Shown piece after piece: positions 54,950-62,447 of a DNA stretch of 64,000 bases (the first letter of the stretch is position 1; each line of letters starts with the position of its first letter). The position numbers and the translations under genes were made by a program. The DNA is from Candidatus Paceibacterota bacterium (GTDB lineage: Bacteria > Verrucomicrobiota > Verrucomicrobiia > Limisphaerales > UBA8199). The stretch is taken from the NCBI GenBank assembly GCA_035452965.1, contig DAOTCE010000015.1, positions 1 through 64,000 on the forward strand, in the 5' to 3' direction. Below the pieces are notes generated by a model. That model was not told the origin of the DNA and did not search any database. It saw nothing but the letters and a program-made list of their open reading frames with translations.

Positions 54950-55864
54950 TTGAAATTGGCCCCTACATTGGTCATCCTGGCCGCCGGCATTGGTGCCCGC
55001 TACGGCGGATTGAAACAGATAGAACCCGTTGGCCCGGCCGGGGAGGCCGTCTTGGATTACTCGGTCTTTGATGCGAGGCGCGCGGGTTTTGGCAAGTTCA
55101 TCTTCGTCATCCGCCGCGACGTCGAGCAGGATTTTCGGGACAGCTTTGGCCGGCGCTTCGCCAGGCACGTGAATATCGATTATGCCATCCAGTCCCTGGA
55201 CATGGTGCCGCCTAACTGCTACGTCCCGCCCGATCGTCAGAAGCCGTGGGGAACCGGCCATGCCGTGTTGTGCGCCGCTCTGTTGCTGGACCGCCCTTTC
55301 GCGGTCATCAACGCGGACGACTTCTACGGGGCGGAGTCCTTCGGCGTGCTCGCCCGGTTCTTGACGCAGACCGCGCCCTCCAATCCCGACCTGTTCGCGA
55401 TGGTGGGTTTCCAACTGGACCGCACACTTTCGGAGCACGGCACCGTGGCGCGGGGCCTCTGCCAGACGGATGAGGAGGGATACTTGACATCCGTTGAGGA
55501 GTTGACCGCCATCGAAAGACAGCCCATTGGCGCCCGCAACCGGGAGGCTGATGGCAGTTACCGTGACCTGACCGGGCTGGAGACTGTTTCGATGAATTGC
55601 TGGGGATTTACACCGAAATTGCTGCCCGGCCTGCGCTGCTTATTCAGCGAGTTTCTGGCCCGCAACCAGGCCAACCTCAATGCCGAGTTCTACCTGCCCA
55701 CGGCCGTCAATGCGCTGATGCGGGAGGGGCTTGTACGAGTTACTGTGTTGCCAACATGGTGCCATTGGTTCGGCGTGACCTATCGTGAGGACCGCGCGGT
55801 GGTAGTGGACAGCATCCGGGCGCTCATTCGTGCCGGCAAGTATCCAGCACGGTTGTGGGGTTGA
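54950..55864 (+). CDS. Sugar-1-phosphate nucleotidyltransferase-like protein
   Basis: This 304-residue protein starts at a TTG (54950), a rare start chosen because the frame then begins MKLAPTLVILAAGIGARYGGLKQIEPVG, the canonical nucleotide-binding motif (about 6-25). KPWGTGHAVLCAALLLDRPFAVINADDFYGAESFGVLARFL (about 98-138) contains the metal-binding DD. The fold is that of NTP-transferases such as GalU and MobA. The next gene overlaps its last codons and encodes a NahK-like sugar-1-kinase. The pair resembles the kinase plus uridylyltransferase of N-acetylhexosamine salvage in bifidobacteria, so a UDP-sugar product is likely. Confidence 0.86.
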   Translation: MKLAPTLVILAAGIGARYGGLKQIEPVGPAGEAVLDYSVFDARRAGFGKFIFVIRRDVEQDFRDSFGRRFARHVNIDYAIQSLDMVPPNCYVPPDRQKPWGTGHAVLCAALLLDRPFAVINADDFYGAESFGVLARFLTQTAPSNPDLFAMVGFQLDRTLSEHGTVARGLCQTDEEGYLTSVEELTAIERQPIGARNREADGSYRDLTGLETVSMNCWGFTPKLLPGLRCLFSEFLARNQANLNAEFYLPTAVNALMREGLVRVTVLPTWCHWFGVTYREDRAVVVDSIRALIRAGKYPARLWG

Positions 55865-55872
55865 ACCCCCCT

Positions 55873-57006
55873 ATGTCTGAGAGCCAGCCGAGACACGATC
55901 TTCGCTCTGTCGCCGCGCACTTCCAGATCTACGGCGATTTCCGGGAAGCCGCGCCTTACGGCAGCGGCCACATCAACGACACCTACGCCGCCGTCTTCAA
56001 TCAATCCGGCAGCTCGATGCGCTACATCTTCCAACGCATAAACCACAACGTCTTTAAGAACCCCGCCGGTCTGATGGTCAATGTCGAGCGTGTCACGACG
56101 CACATCCGCCGCAAGTTGGAGGCGCTTGGTGCGGATCAGATCTCCCGGCGCGTCCTGACGCTGGTGCGCGCGAACGACGGCAAGTGCTGCTATGCGGATG
56201 CCGCAGGCAACCACTGGCGCTGTTACCTGTTCATTGAGCACGCAACGAGCTACGACCGGATTGAGACTCCCCGGCAGGCATTCGAGGCAGCCCGGGCGTT
56301 CGGCCAGTTCCAGAAACACCTTGCCGACCTGCCGGCACCTCGACTGGAGGACACCATACCCGACTTCCACCACTCACGCAGGCGCTTTGACGCGCTGCGC
56401 CAGGCGATCGAACGGGACGCCTGCAATCGGGCCGCCGGGGTAAAAGCGGAGATCGGGTTCGCGCTGCGGCACGAGCCGCTCGTGGATGTGCTGCTGGGCC
56501 TGCAAGCGCGCGGCCAACTCCCGGAACGAGTAACGCACAACGACTGCAAGCTCAACAACGTCATGCTCGATGACGCCACCGGCGAGGGCATGTGTGTGAT
56601 TGACCTTGATACGGTTATGCCTGGCCTGGCCCTCTATGATTTCGGCGATATGTGCCGCACAGCCGCATGCCCAACGCTGGAGGACGAGTCCGACCTCTCC
56701 AGGGTCGAAATGCGCATGGACATGTTCGAGGCGCTGGTCGGTGGGTACTTGGCGTCCGCAGGCCAGTTCCTGACTCCTGTCGAGAAGGACCATCTCGTGT
56801 TCTGCGCCAAGCTTATTACCTTCGAGATTGGCTTCCGATTTCTGGAGGACCATCTGCGGGGCGACCTCTATTTCAAGGTCCATCGTCCGGGCCAAAGCGC
56901 GGACCGTGCACGGGTCCAGTTCAAGATGGTGGACTCATTCGAACGCAACGAGGTGGCGATGCGCAAAGTGGTGGAGGTGGCCGAGCGCCAAGTCGGGCGA
57001 CAATAG
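55873..57006 (+). CDS. NahK-like sugar-1-kinase (APH-fold)
   Basis: This 377-residue protein is an aminoglycoside-phosphotransferase-fold kinase. The start is set at ATG 55873 (MSESQPRHDL); a GTG 18 bases earlier overlaps the upstream gene. Recognisable features are GSGHINDTYAAVF (about 31-43, P-loop-like), RVTHNDCKLNNVMLDD (catalytic loop, about 225-240) and CVIDLDTVMPGLALYDFGDMCRTAA (metal DFG-like, about 246-270). The resemblance is to N-acetylhexosamine 1-kinases, with homoserine/choline-type APH proteins as alternatives. It is paired with the sugar-1-phosphate nucleotidyltransferase. N-acetylglucosamine or galactosamine is the likely substrate, consistent with the glycan-degrading genes nearby. 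Confidence 0.85.
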   Translation: MSESQPRHDLRSVAAHFQIYGDFREAAPYGSGHINDTYAAVFNQSGSSMRYIFQRINHNVFKNPAGLMVNVERVTTHIRRKLEALGADQISRRVLTLVRANDGKCCYADAAGNHWRCYLFIEHATSYDRIETPRQAFEAARAFGQFQKHLADLPAPRLEDTIPDFHHSRRRFDALRQAIERDACNRAAGVKAEIGFALRHEPLVDVLLGLQARGQLPERVTHNDCKLNNVMLDDATGEGMCVIDLDTVMPGLALYDFGDMCRTAACPTLEDESDLSRVEMRMDMFEALVGGYLASAGQFLTPVEKDHLVFCAKLITFEIGFRFLEDHLRGDLYFKVHRPGQSADRARVQFKMVDSFERNEVAMRKVVEVAERQVGRQ

Positions 57007-57084
57007 TTAATCTCGGATTTACGGGAAGTTCCAACGGTCGTTTTCACCCCTATATACCGGATGACCAATGCACAGTGAATAGAA

Positions 57085-57300
57085 GGTCAGCAATGGTCCC
57101 GGTCCAAAACAATCCTGGCCCCCCAACTCGTGCACTGTCCACATTTTGGACAGTTGTGCCGCCTGTCTGCTTTCTCCAGTCCCAGAAAACGCCGGTCTCC
57201 TTGGCTTGCGGATGCGGTAACAACATGGTGGCGCTACGGTGTGTATCCCATGGGGATCGCTCCCCATGGGATACACACCGTAGGCTAACCGCACTAACAA
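57085..57300 (-). repeat. Palindrome element, copy 3 (inverted)
   Basis: The hairpin arms are 57234-57256 and 57261-57283, 23 bp each, longer than in copies 1 and 2 because the CTACGG flank also pairs. Read on the minus strand the 42-base core is identical to copy 1, including the GCGA loop. The second small palindrome CTGTCC-N7-GGACAG lies at 57135-57153, about 114 bases away on the expected side. The flanks are diverged from copies 1 and 2. It occupies much of the gap between the sugar-1-kinase and the ceramidase-like gene. Confidence 0.85.
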
Positions 57301-57532
57301 GCCATCCTCCAGCCCACCACAAGCCAATGCGAGGGTATGGCCACCCTGACGACGGTGTCGCCCGTCCAGCGAGGGTACCGGCGGTTAGAGGGGCCGCCCG
57401 AGAAGACAAATCGCCATCGGTATTCTCCGGGAGTCCGCAAAGAACCAATGAGTAGTTTCAAGTTGGAAGTGCCTTAGCGTGACGCATGTCCTGCTTGCGG
57501 GAATTCGAGGAGGTCGCCAAGCCATTTGCGCA
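57301..57532. other. Unique intergenic sequence after palindrome copy 3
   Basis: This stretch between the palindrome copy and the predicted promoter shows no gene, repeat or clear regulatory pattern. A short frame crossing it carries the palindrome-derived text SHGDRSPWDTHR and is not considered coding. Confidence 0.45.
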
Positions 57533-57560
57533 TTGCACAGTCGCCAGTTTGCTCTATAAC
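57533..57560 (+). promoter_or_regulatory. Predicted promoter for the ceramidase-like gene
   Basis: TTGCAC (57533-57538) and TATAAC (57555-57560) are separated by 16 bases. The ATG of the next gene follows 65 bases downstream. A 16-codon frame beginning ATGAAGCTGCGC at 57567 lies in the leader, but nothing supports its translation. Pattern evidence only. Confidence 0.45.
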
Positions 57561-57624
57561 TAGGCAATGAAGCTGCGCCATTCAGTTCCCGCCTATTGCA
57601 GCCTGCCTCCGGGTTAATGACATT

Positions 57625-59823
57625 ATGAAAGCCTGGAAGGACTTAGCGTGCAGCAACCGCCGGTTGGGGAAAATGCGGCTTTCCCGGATGATTGTCGTGG
57701 TGACAAGCTGGGGCATGCTGGCGGCGAACATGGCGCCGAAGGCTGGCGCCGCGCAGGGTTGGTGCAAGATCCCTTCACTCGCGGCAGGGAAGGTCTTTCG
57801 CGCCGGAGCCAGCGCCACGGACGTCACGCCGACGAATTTGCCTGTCATTGTCAATGGCGGCTTCCTGACCCAAACCGCCGGCACGATTCACGACCGCTTG
57901 CATGTGCGTTGGCTGGTGCTGGATGATGGGCGAATGCGCGTGGCATTGGGTGTGTTGGACACGTGCCTGATTCCCGCGGAATTCGCAGACGCGGTAAAGG
58001 AGCGTGCGGAAAAGCTCACCGGAATCCCGGCAGACCGCATCATGCTCTCTGCTACGCACACTCACAGCGCTCCGTCGCTGATGCGATGCCTGGGCACCGA
58101 AGCTGACCCACACTACCCGGCGTTCCTGCTGCCCCGGATTGTGGCGGGCTTGCAACACGCGGCGGCCAATGTCGGCCCAGCCCGCGTCGGTTGGGCGGTC
58201 GCGTCGGCGCCGGACCACACGCACACGCGCATCTGGATTCGACGGCCTGACAAGATGCTGCCTGACCCATTTGGCGACCTGACCGTCCGCGCCAACATGC
58301 ATCCCGGTTACCAGAATCCGGACACTGTTGGAGTGTCGGGGCCTTCGGACCCGGCGTTGACCCTGCTGGCAGTGCAATCACCCGAGGGCCGGCCTATTGC
58401 CGTTCTCGCGAACTATTCGATGCACTACTTCGGCGCGCCCGCCATCTCGCCGGATTACTACGGTGTGTTCGCGCGCAAGATTGGACCGCATATCGGCGCG
58501 GTGGACGCGGAGCGCGCCTTCGTCGGCATCATGTCGCAGGGCACCAGCGGCGACCAGCATTGGATGGATTACAGCCAGCCCAAGCGCGCGGTTGAGATAG
58601 ACGCTTACGGCGGTGAATTGGCGCAGATTGCCGCCGACGCATACAGAACGATTACGTTCCACGATTGGGTTCCGCTAGCTATGCGCGAGAAGAAGCTGCG
58701 GCTCGGAACGCGACAGCCGGATGCGAAGCGACTGGCGTGGGCGAGCGACCTCGTCGAGAAGCTGAATGGGCGTCCGCCGCATTCGCTGCCGGAGGTGTAT
58801 GCGGGAGAGCAACTCTGGCTGAAACAGAACCCCAGCCGCCCTGTGAGGCTCCAGGCCCTGCGGGTTGGCGAACTGGGCATTGCCATCTGGCCGTGTGAGG
58901 TCTTCGCCATCACCGGGCTGAAGATCAAGGCCCAAAGCCCGCTCCAGCCGACGATGAACATCGAGTTGGCCAATGCTGAGGAGGGTTATGTGCCCCCGCC
59001 CGAACTGTATCCCTTGGGCGGCTACAACACCTGGCCCTGCCGCACCGCTGGGCTGGAAACGAACGCCGAACCCAGGATGGTCGAAGCGTTGCTCAGTCTG
59101 CTCGAGAAAGTCAGCGGTCAGCCGCGCCGCAAGGTCGCCGCCTCGAATGGCGCTTACGCCCAGGCGGTGCTGGCAGACAAACCCCTGGCGTATTGGCGAT
59201 TCGAGGAATGGAGCGGCCCTATCGCGCTGAACTCCGCGGGAACGCGTCGGCACGCAACGTATGAGCCGGGCGTGGCGCGATGGTTGGAGGGACCGCAGTC
59301 ACCGGCATTTTCCGGACCAGGCACCATGAACCGATGCCCGCATTTTGCCGGCGGCCGGCTGGTGGCAAACCTTAAGAAGCTTAGGGAAAGCTACACGTGC
59401 GAATTATGGTTTTGGAATGGCCTGCCTAACGACTTGCGCCCGGTCACTGGGCACTTATTCGGGCGCGGCGGGCAATCCCTCGCGCTCGGCGGCACGAACA
59501 GCACGCCCGGCACGCTGGTGTTCGGCCCACTGTCGGGCCGAACTGTGATCAAATCCAAGACGTGGAATCACGTGGCGCTGGTGCGGGATGGCTCACGCGT
59601 GGCGGTTTACCTGAACGGGAACCCTGCGCCGGAAATCACCGGAGCGGCCGCGCCCGAGAAATCGCCGGACATCTTCCTTGGCGGACGCGGCGACAAGGAG
59701 GCAACATTCGAGGGCCGCCTTGATGAGGTCGCCATCTACAATCGAGCGCTGTCGCCCCTGGAAATCCAACGTCACTATCAAGTGGCCAACGCCCCCGCTG
59801 GCACAGTCGCGCTGAACCCGTAA
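57625..59823 (+). CDS. Neutral ceramidase-like secreted protein with LamG-like C-terminus
   Basis: This 732-residue protein has a signal peptide at about residues 20-43. The main domain (about 55-500) resembles neutral/alkaline non-lysosomal ceramidases: FRAGASATDVTP, then IMLSATHTHSAPSLM (about 138-152), whose paired histidines would bind zinc, and MSQGTSGDQHWMDYSQPKRA. The tail (about 525-732) is a concanavalin-like/LamG domain (YWRFEEWSGPIALNSAG ... VAIYNRALSPLEIQRHYQVA). In this phylum such proteins occur in glycan or lipid utilisation loci, and the true substrate may not be ceramide. ATG 57673 is an alternative start. Confidence 0.82.
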   Translation: MKAWKDLACSNRRLGKMRLSRMIVVVTSWGMLAANMAPKAGAAQGWCKIPSLAAGKVFRAGASATDVTPTNLPVIVNGGFLTQTAGTIHDRLHVRWLVLDDGRMRVALGVLDTCLIPAEFADAVKERAEKLTGIPADRIMLSATHTHSAPSLMRCLGTEADPHYPAFLLPRIVAGLQHAAANVGPARVGWAVASAPDHTHTRIWIRRPDKMLPDPFGDLTVRANMHPGYQNPDTVGVSGPSDPALTLLAVQSPEGRPIAVLANYSMHYFGAPAISPDYYGVFARKIGPHIGAVDAERAFVGIMSQGTSGDQHWMDYSQPKRAVEIDAYGGELAQIAADAYRTITFHDWVPLAMREKKLRLGTRQPDAKRLAWASDLVEKLNGRPPHSLPEVYAGEQLWLKQNPSRPVRLQALRVGELGIAIWPCEVFAITGLKIKAQSPLQPTMNIELANAEEGYVPPPELYPLGGYNTWPCRTAGLETNAEPRMVEALLSLLEKVSGQPRRKVAASNGAYAQAVLADKPLAYWRFEEWSGPIALNSAGTRRHATYEPGVARWLEGPQSPAFSGPGTMNRCPHFAGGRLVANLKKLRESYTCELWFWNGLPNDLRPVTGHLFGRGGQSLALGGTNSTPGTLVFGPLSGRTVIKSKTWNHVALVRDGSRVAVYLNGNPAPEITGAAAPEKSPDIFLGGRGDKEATFEGRLDEVAIYNRALSPLEIQRHYQVANAPAGTVALNP

Positions 59824-59880
59824 GTCATTTACTGCATGAATCCCCACTGCAGTCTCCAAACCAAACAAGAAGCCTCACCA

Positions 59881-61248
59881 ATGAATGCACCTATGAAGAC
59901 CCAAATGAATCGTCGTGATTTCCTGAGAAGCTCCACCGCCGCCCTGGCGGCCATCAGCTTGCCAGCAATCATCCCCGCGTCGGCCTTCGGCGCCGGCAAC
60001 AAGATCGCTCTGGGCTGCATCGGCGTCGGCGGGATGGGCACGGGGAACATGAAGAGCTTCCTGGCGCTCGAGGACTGTCGGGTCGTGGCCGTTTGCGACA
60101 CCTACGAGGACCGCCGCCAGAAGGCCAAGAATCTGGCGGACACGCAGTATGGGGACAAAGGCTGCGCAATGCACGACGACTACCGCGAGGTGATCGCGCG
60201 GAAGGACATTGACGCGGTGATGATCGCCGCGCAGGACCATTGGCACGCCCTGATCGCCACCGCCGCAGCCGCCGCGGGCAAGGACATGTATCTGGAGAAA
60301 CCGATGGGCACATCAGTCGAGCAGAGCCAGAAGATTCTCCGGGCCGTTCGCAAGCATAAGCGCGTGTTCCAGGCCGGCACGTGGCAGCGGTCGCAGGGCA
60401 AGTTCCGCCAGGCCTGCGCCCTGGTCCGCAACGGCTACATCGGCAGTCTGCGCGAAATGCAGGTTGGCGCGCCCGGCCCGCAATACCAGCCCAAGTATGC
60501 CGGCTCCCTTGAGCCGCAGCCGGTGCCCGCGGGTTTCAACTGGGAAATGTGGCGCGGGCCGGCGCCGGCCAATCCCTACAATCCGGGCCGCGTCGCGTGG
60601 CCGGATTGGTATCTCATCTGGGACTATTGCGCCGGTTTCATCTGCAACTGGGGCGTGCATTACCTCGACATCGCCTACTGGGGCTGCCCGGCGTTGGCGA
60701 CGGAGCCGTGCGAACTCGAATGCCAGGGCGTCTATCGCAAGAAAGGCTTGACCGACAATATTGAGAGCTGGAATGCCACCTTCACCCTCGCCAGCGGGGT
60801 GAAAATGGTCTTCACCGACGTTTCCACCGAGCAGGAGGAGAAGACCGGCACGCGGTTCATTGGCGACAAGGGCTGGGTGCATGTGAGTCGCGCCGGCATC
60901 CGGGCCGAACCGGAATCATTGCTGCAGGTCAGACCGAAGGCCGGCGAGACGCACCTCTATGAGGTGCCGGGAGAGGATGTGACGATCGTCAGGAAGGAAG
61001 GTGGCGATCGGGCCGCCTTCAAGGAGCTTAACCACGGCCAGAACTTCCTGGATTGCGTCCGCAGCCGCAAGGACCCGATCTCGAATGTTGAGGCGACGCA
61101 TGTGGCATCCTATCTGGGCCTTATCGCGGAAATCGCGGCGCGGCTCCAGACGCGGTTGAAATGGGACCCTAAAAAGGAAAAGTTCATCGGCAATCGCGAG
61201 GCCAATCAGCGGCTAAGCCGGGCGCTGCACAACGGTTGGAAACTGTAA
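59881..61248 (+). CDS. Gfo/Idh/MocA-family dehydrogenase with Tat signal
   Basis: The start at 59881 gives 455 residues and places the Tat motif NRRDFLRSSTAALAAISLPAI at residues 9-30, so it is exported folded. A Rossmann domain follows: KIALGCIGVGGMGTGNM (about 41-57) and VVAVCDTYEDRRQKA. AQDHWHALIATAAAAAGKDMYLEKPMG (about 117-143) contains the EKP motif of the family. The C-terminal domain includes WDYCAGFICNWGVHYLDIAYWG (about 256-277), the likely active-site region. Exported members of this family probably use tightly bound NAD(P) to modify sugars in the periplasm. It lies 57 bases after the ceramidase-like gene and ahead of an isomerase. Confidence 0.88.
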   Translation: MNAPMKTQMNRRDFLRSSTAALAAISLPAIIPASAFGAGNKIALGCIGVGGMGTGNMKSFLALEDCRVVAVCDTYEDRRQKAKNLADTQYGDKGCAMHDDYREVIARKDIDAVMIAAQDHWHALIATAAAAAGKDMYLEKPMGTSVEQSQKILRAVRKHKRVFQAGTWQRSQGKFRQACALVRNGYIGSLREMQVGAPGPQYQPKYAGSLEPQPVPAGFNWEMWRGPAPANPYNPGRVAWPDWYLIWDYCAGFICNWGVHYLDIAYWGCPALATEPCELECQGVYRKKGLTDNIESWNATFTLASGVKMVFTDVSTEQEEKTGTRFIGDKGWVHVSRAGIRAEPESLLQVRPKAGETHLYEVPGEDVTIVRKEGGDRAAFKELNHGQNFLDCVRSRKDPISNVEATHVASYLGLIAEIAARLQTRLKWDPKKEKFIGNREANQRLSRALHNGWKL

Positions 61249-61339
61249 AGAATGAAGTGGCGCCAGCCAGACAAACCACAGCGCGCCTCGGCGGGCTATG
61301 GCTGAGTGACCGGAAAACCAAAACAAAGGAATCAACAGC

Positions 61340-62167
61340 ATGAGCAAGATCTACATTGGACTGAATGCGGAATTCTCGCGCAGCTCGGACAAGCCATTCG
61401 AGTGGGCGGTCCAGAAGGCGGCGGAGATGGGATACAAGTATTTTGAGCCGATGGTACACCTGGGCCGGGAATTGATGAGCGAAGCGGGCTATTTTCACAC
61501 CGTTTCCATGTTCGACGATCCCTGGCGCATCAGGGAGGCTTGCGACAAGGCGGGGCTGAAGATATCGGGCCTTCAATCGCACGGCCCGCTGGGCCGGCCC
61601 GACGTGCACGGCGAATACATCAAGCTCGCCATTCGGGTCGCGGCCGAAATCGGCGTGCCGGTCATCAACACCGACGAAGGGATCAAGGCCAAGTGGACCA
61701 CCGAGGAAGAAGACTTCGTGCTGATCAAATACACGCTGCAAGAGGCGGCATTCATTGCCGAGCGGCGGGGCATCAAGATCGGCATCGAGCCGCACGCGCA
61801 ATACTCGCGCCATCCCGATGGCCTCGACCGCATCTACAACCTGGTCAAGTCGCCTGCCATCGGCATCAACTTCGACACCGGGAATGTCTACCTGTGCGGG
61901 CACGATGTCTATGCGTGGCTGGAGCGCGTCGCTTCCCGGCTCGTTCATCTCCACGCCAAAGACATCTCCGTGGCGCACTCGGACGCCGAGCGCGGCAAGG
62001 TGACGGGAACGCCCGTCGGCTGCGCCTGCGGGGAGGGAGTGCTCGACTGGGCACGGATCATCCGGATCGTTAAAGAGAAGTGTCCACGCGACATTGTGTT
62101 CTCGGTTGAGTGCGGCACGCCCGCGCAGGCGGCCAAGAGTCTCGATCACCTCTCGAAATTGGTGTAA
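61340..62167 (+). CDS. Sugar phosphate isomerase/epimerase (xylose isomerase-like TIM barrel)
   Basis: This 275-residue protein starts MSKIYIGLNAEFSRSSDKPFEWAVQKAAEMGYKYFEP, typical of the xylose-isomerase-like AP-endonuclease-2 superfamily. Metal-binding residues would be in FDTGNVYLCGHD (about 175-186), RLVHLHAKDISVAHS (about 196-210) and VFSVECGTPAQAAKSLDHL at the end. No signal peptide is present, so it is cytoplasmic unless exported otherwise. AAGGAATC precedes the start by about 8 bases. The dehydrogenase gene lies 91 bases upstream. Sugar isomerisation or epimerisation following periplasmic oxidation is a reasonable guess. Confidence 0.86.
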   Translation: MSKIYIGLNAEFSRSSDKPFEWAVQKAAEMGYKYFEPMVHLGRELMSEAGYFHTVSMFDDPWRIREACDKAGLKISGLQSHGPLGRPDVHGEYIKLAIRVAAEIGVPVINTDEGIKAKWTTEEEDFVLIKYTLQEAAFIAERRGIKIGIEPHAQYSRHPDGLDRIYNLVKSPAIGINFDTGNVYLCGHDVYAWLERVASRLVHLHAKDISVAHSDAERGKVTGTPVGCACGEGVLDWARIIRIVKEKCPRDIVFSVECGTPAQAAKSLDHLSKLV

Positions 62168-62203
62168 GCCGGCGGGCGCAGGGAGTGGCGCTTGTGTCAC
62201 TAC

Positions 62204-62355
62204 CGGTTTGACCTGTGTGTTTAGCGTAGCGCAGGCGTCCTCGCCTGCGGGCTCCGGCCGCATCTCGCCCTCGGTTTGCATCCGCGCACCGACATGGCGC
62301 GCCAAACCGCAGGCGGGGACGCCTGCGCTACGCTAAACACATACGGTTTGACCTG
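62204..62355. mobile_element. REPIN-like element between 12-bp direct repeats
   Basis: Two inverted 34-base arms (62217-62250 and 62307-62340) differ at one position. Each contains GTAG directly before an 8-bp hairpin CGCAGGCG-TCCT-CGCCTGCG (loop TCCC on the right). GTAG plus a hairpin is the known hallmark of REP sequences recognised by RAYT/TnpA-REP transposases. The unit is flanked by the 12-base direct repeat CGGTTTGACCTG (62204-62215 and 62344-62355), like a target-site duplication. No transposase gene is in the window. It separates the isomerase from the next gene. Confidence 0.85.
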
Positions 62356-62447
62356 CTGGTGCTGCCAGGCGCCAGAGTGACTGGTGGCACGTAATACGGC
62401 GGCTCTTTCTCGTTTACAGCGCCGCCGGTTTTCTGCACGGTGGCGGC

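Noticed and set aside
57019..57455. Short frames containing SHGDRSPWDTHR-type text around the palindrome elements
   Set aside because: The text arises from reading the palindrome itself in several frames and both strands. The same words appear at all three copies with unrelated flanking peptide.
57567..57617. Possible 16-codon leader peptide before the ceramidase-like gene
   Set aside because: It has no ribosome-binding site and no run of regulatory codons.
61184..62305. Minus-strand frame of 373 codons across the isomerase gene
   Set aside because: It is antisense to a good TIM-barrel isomerase and extends into the REPIN-like element.
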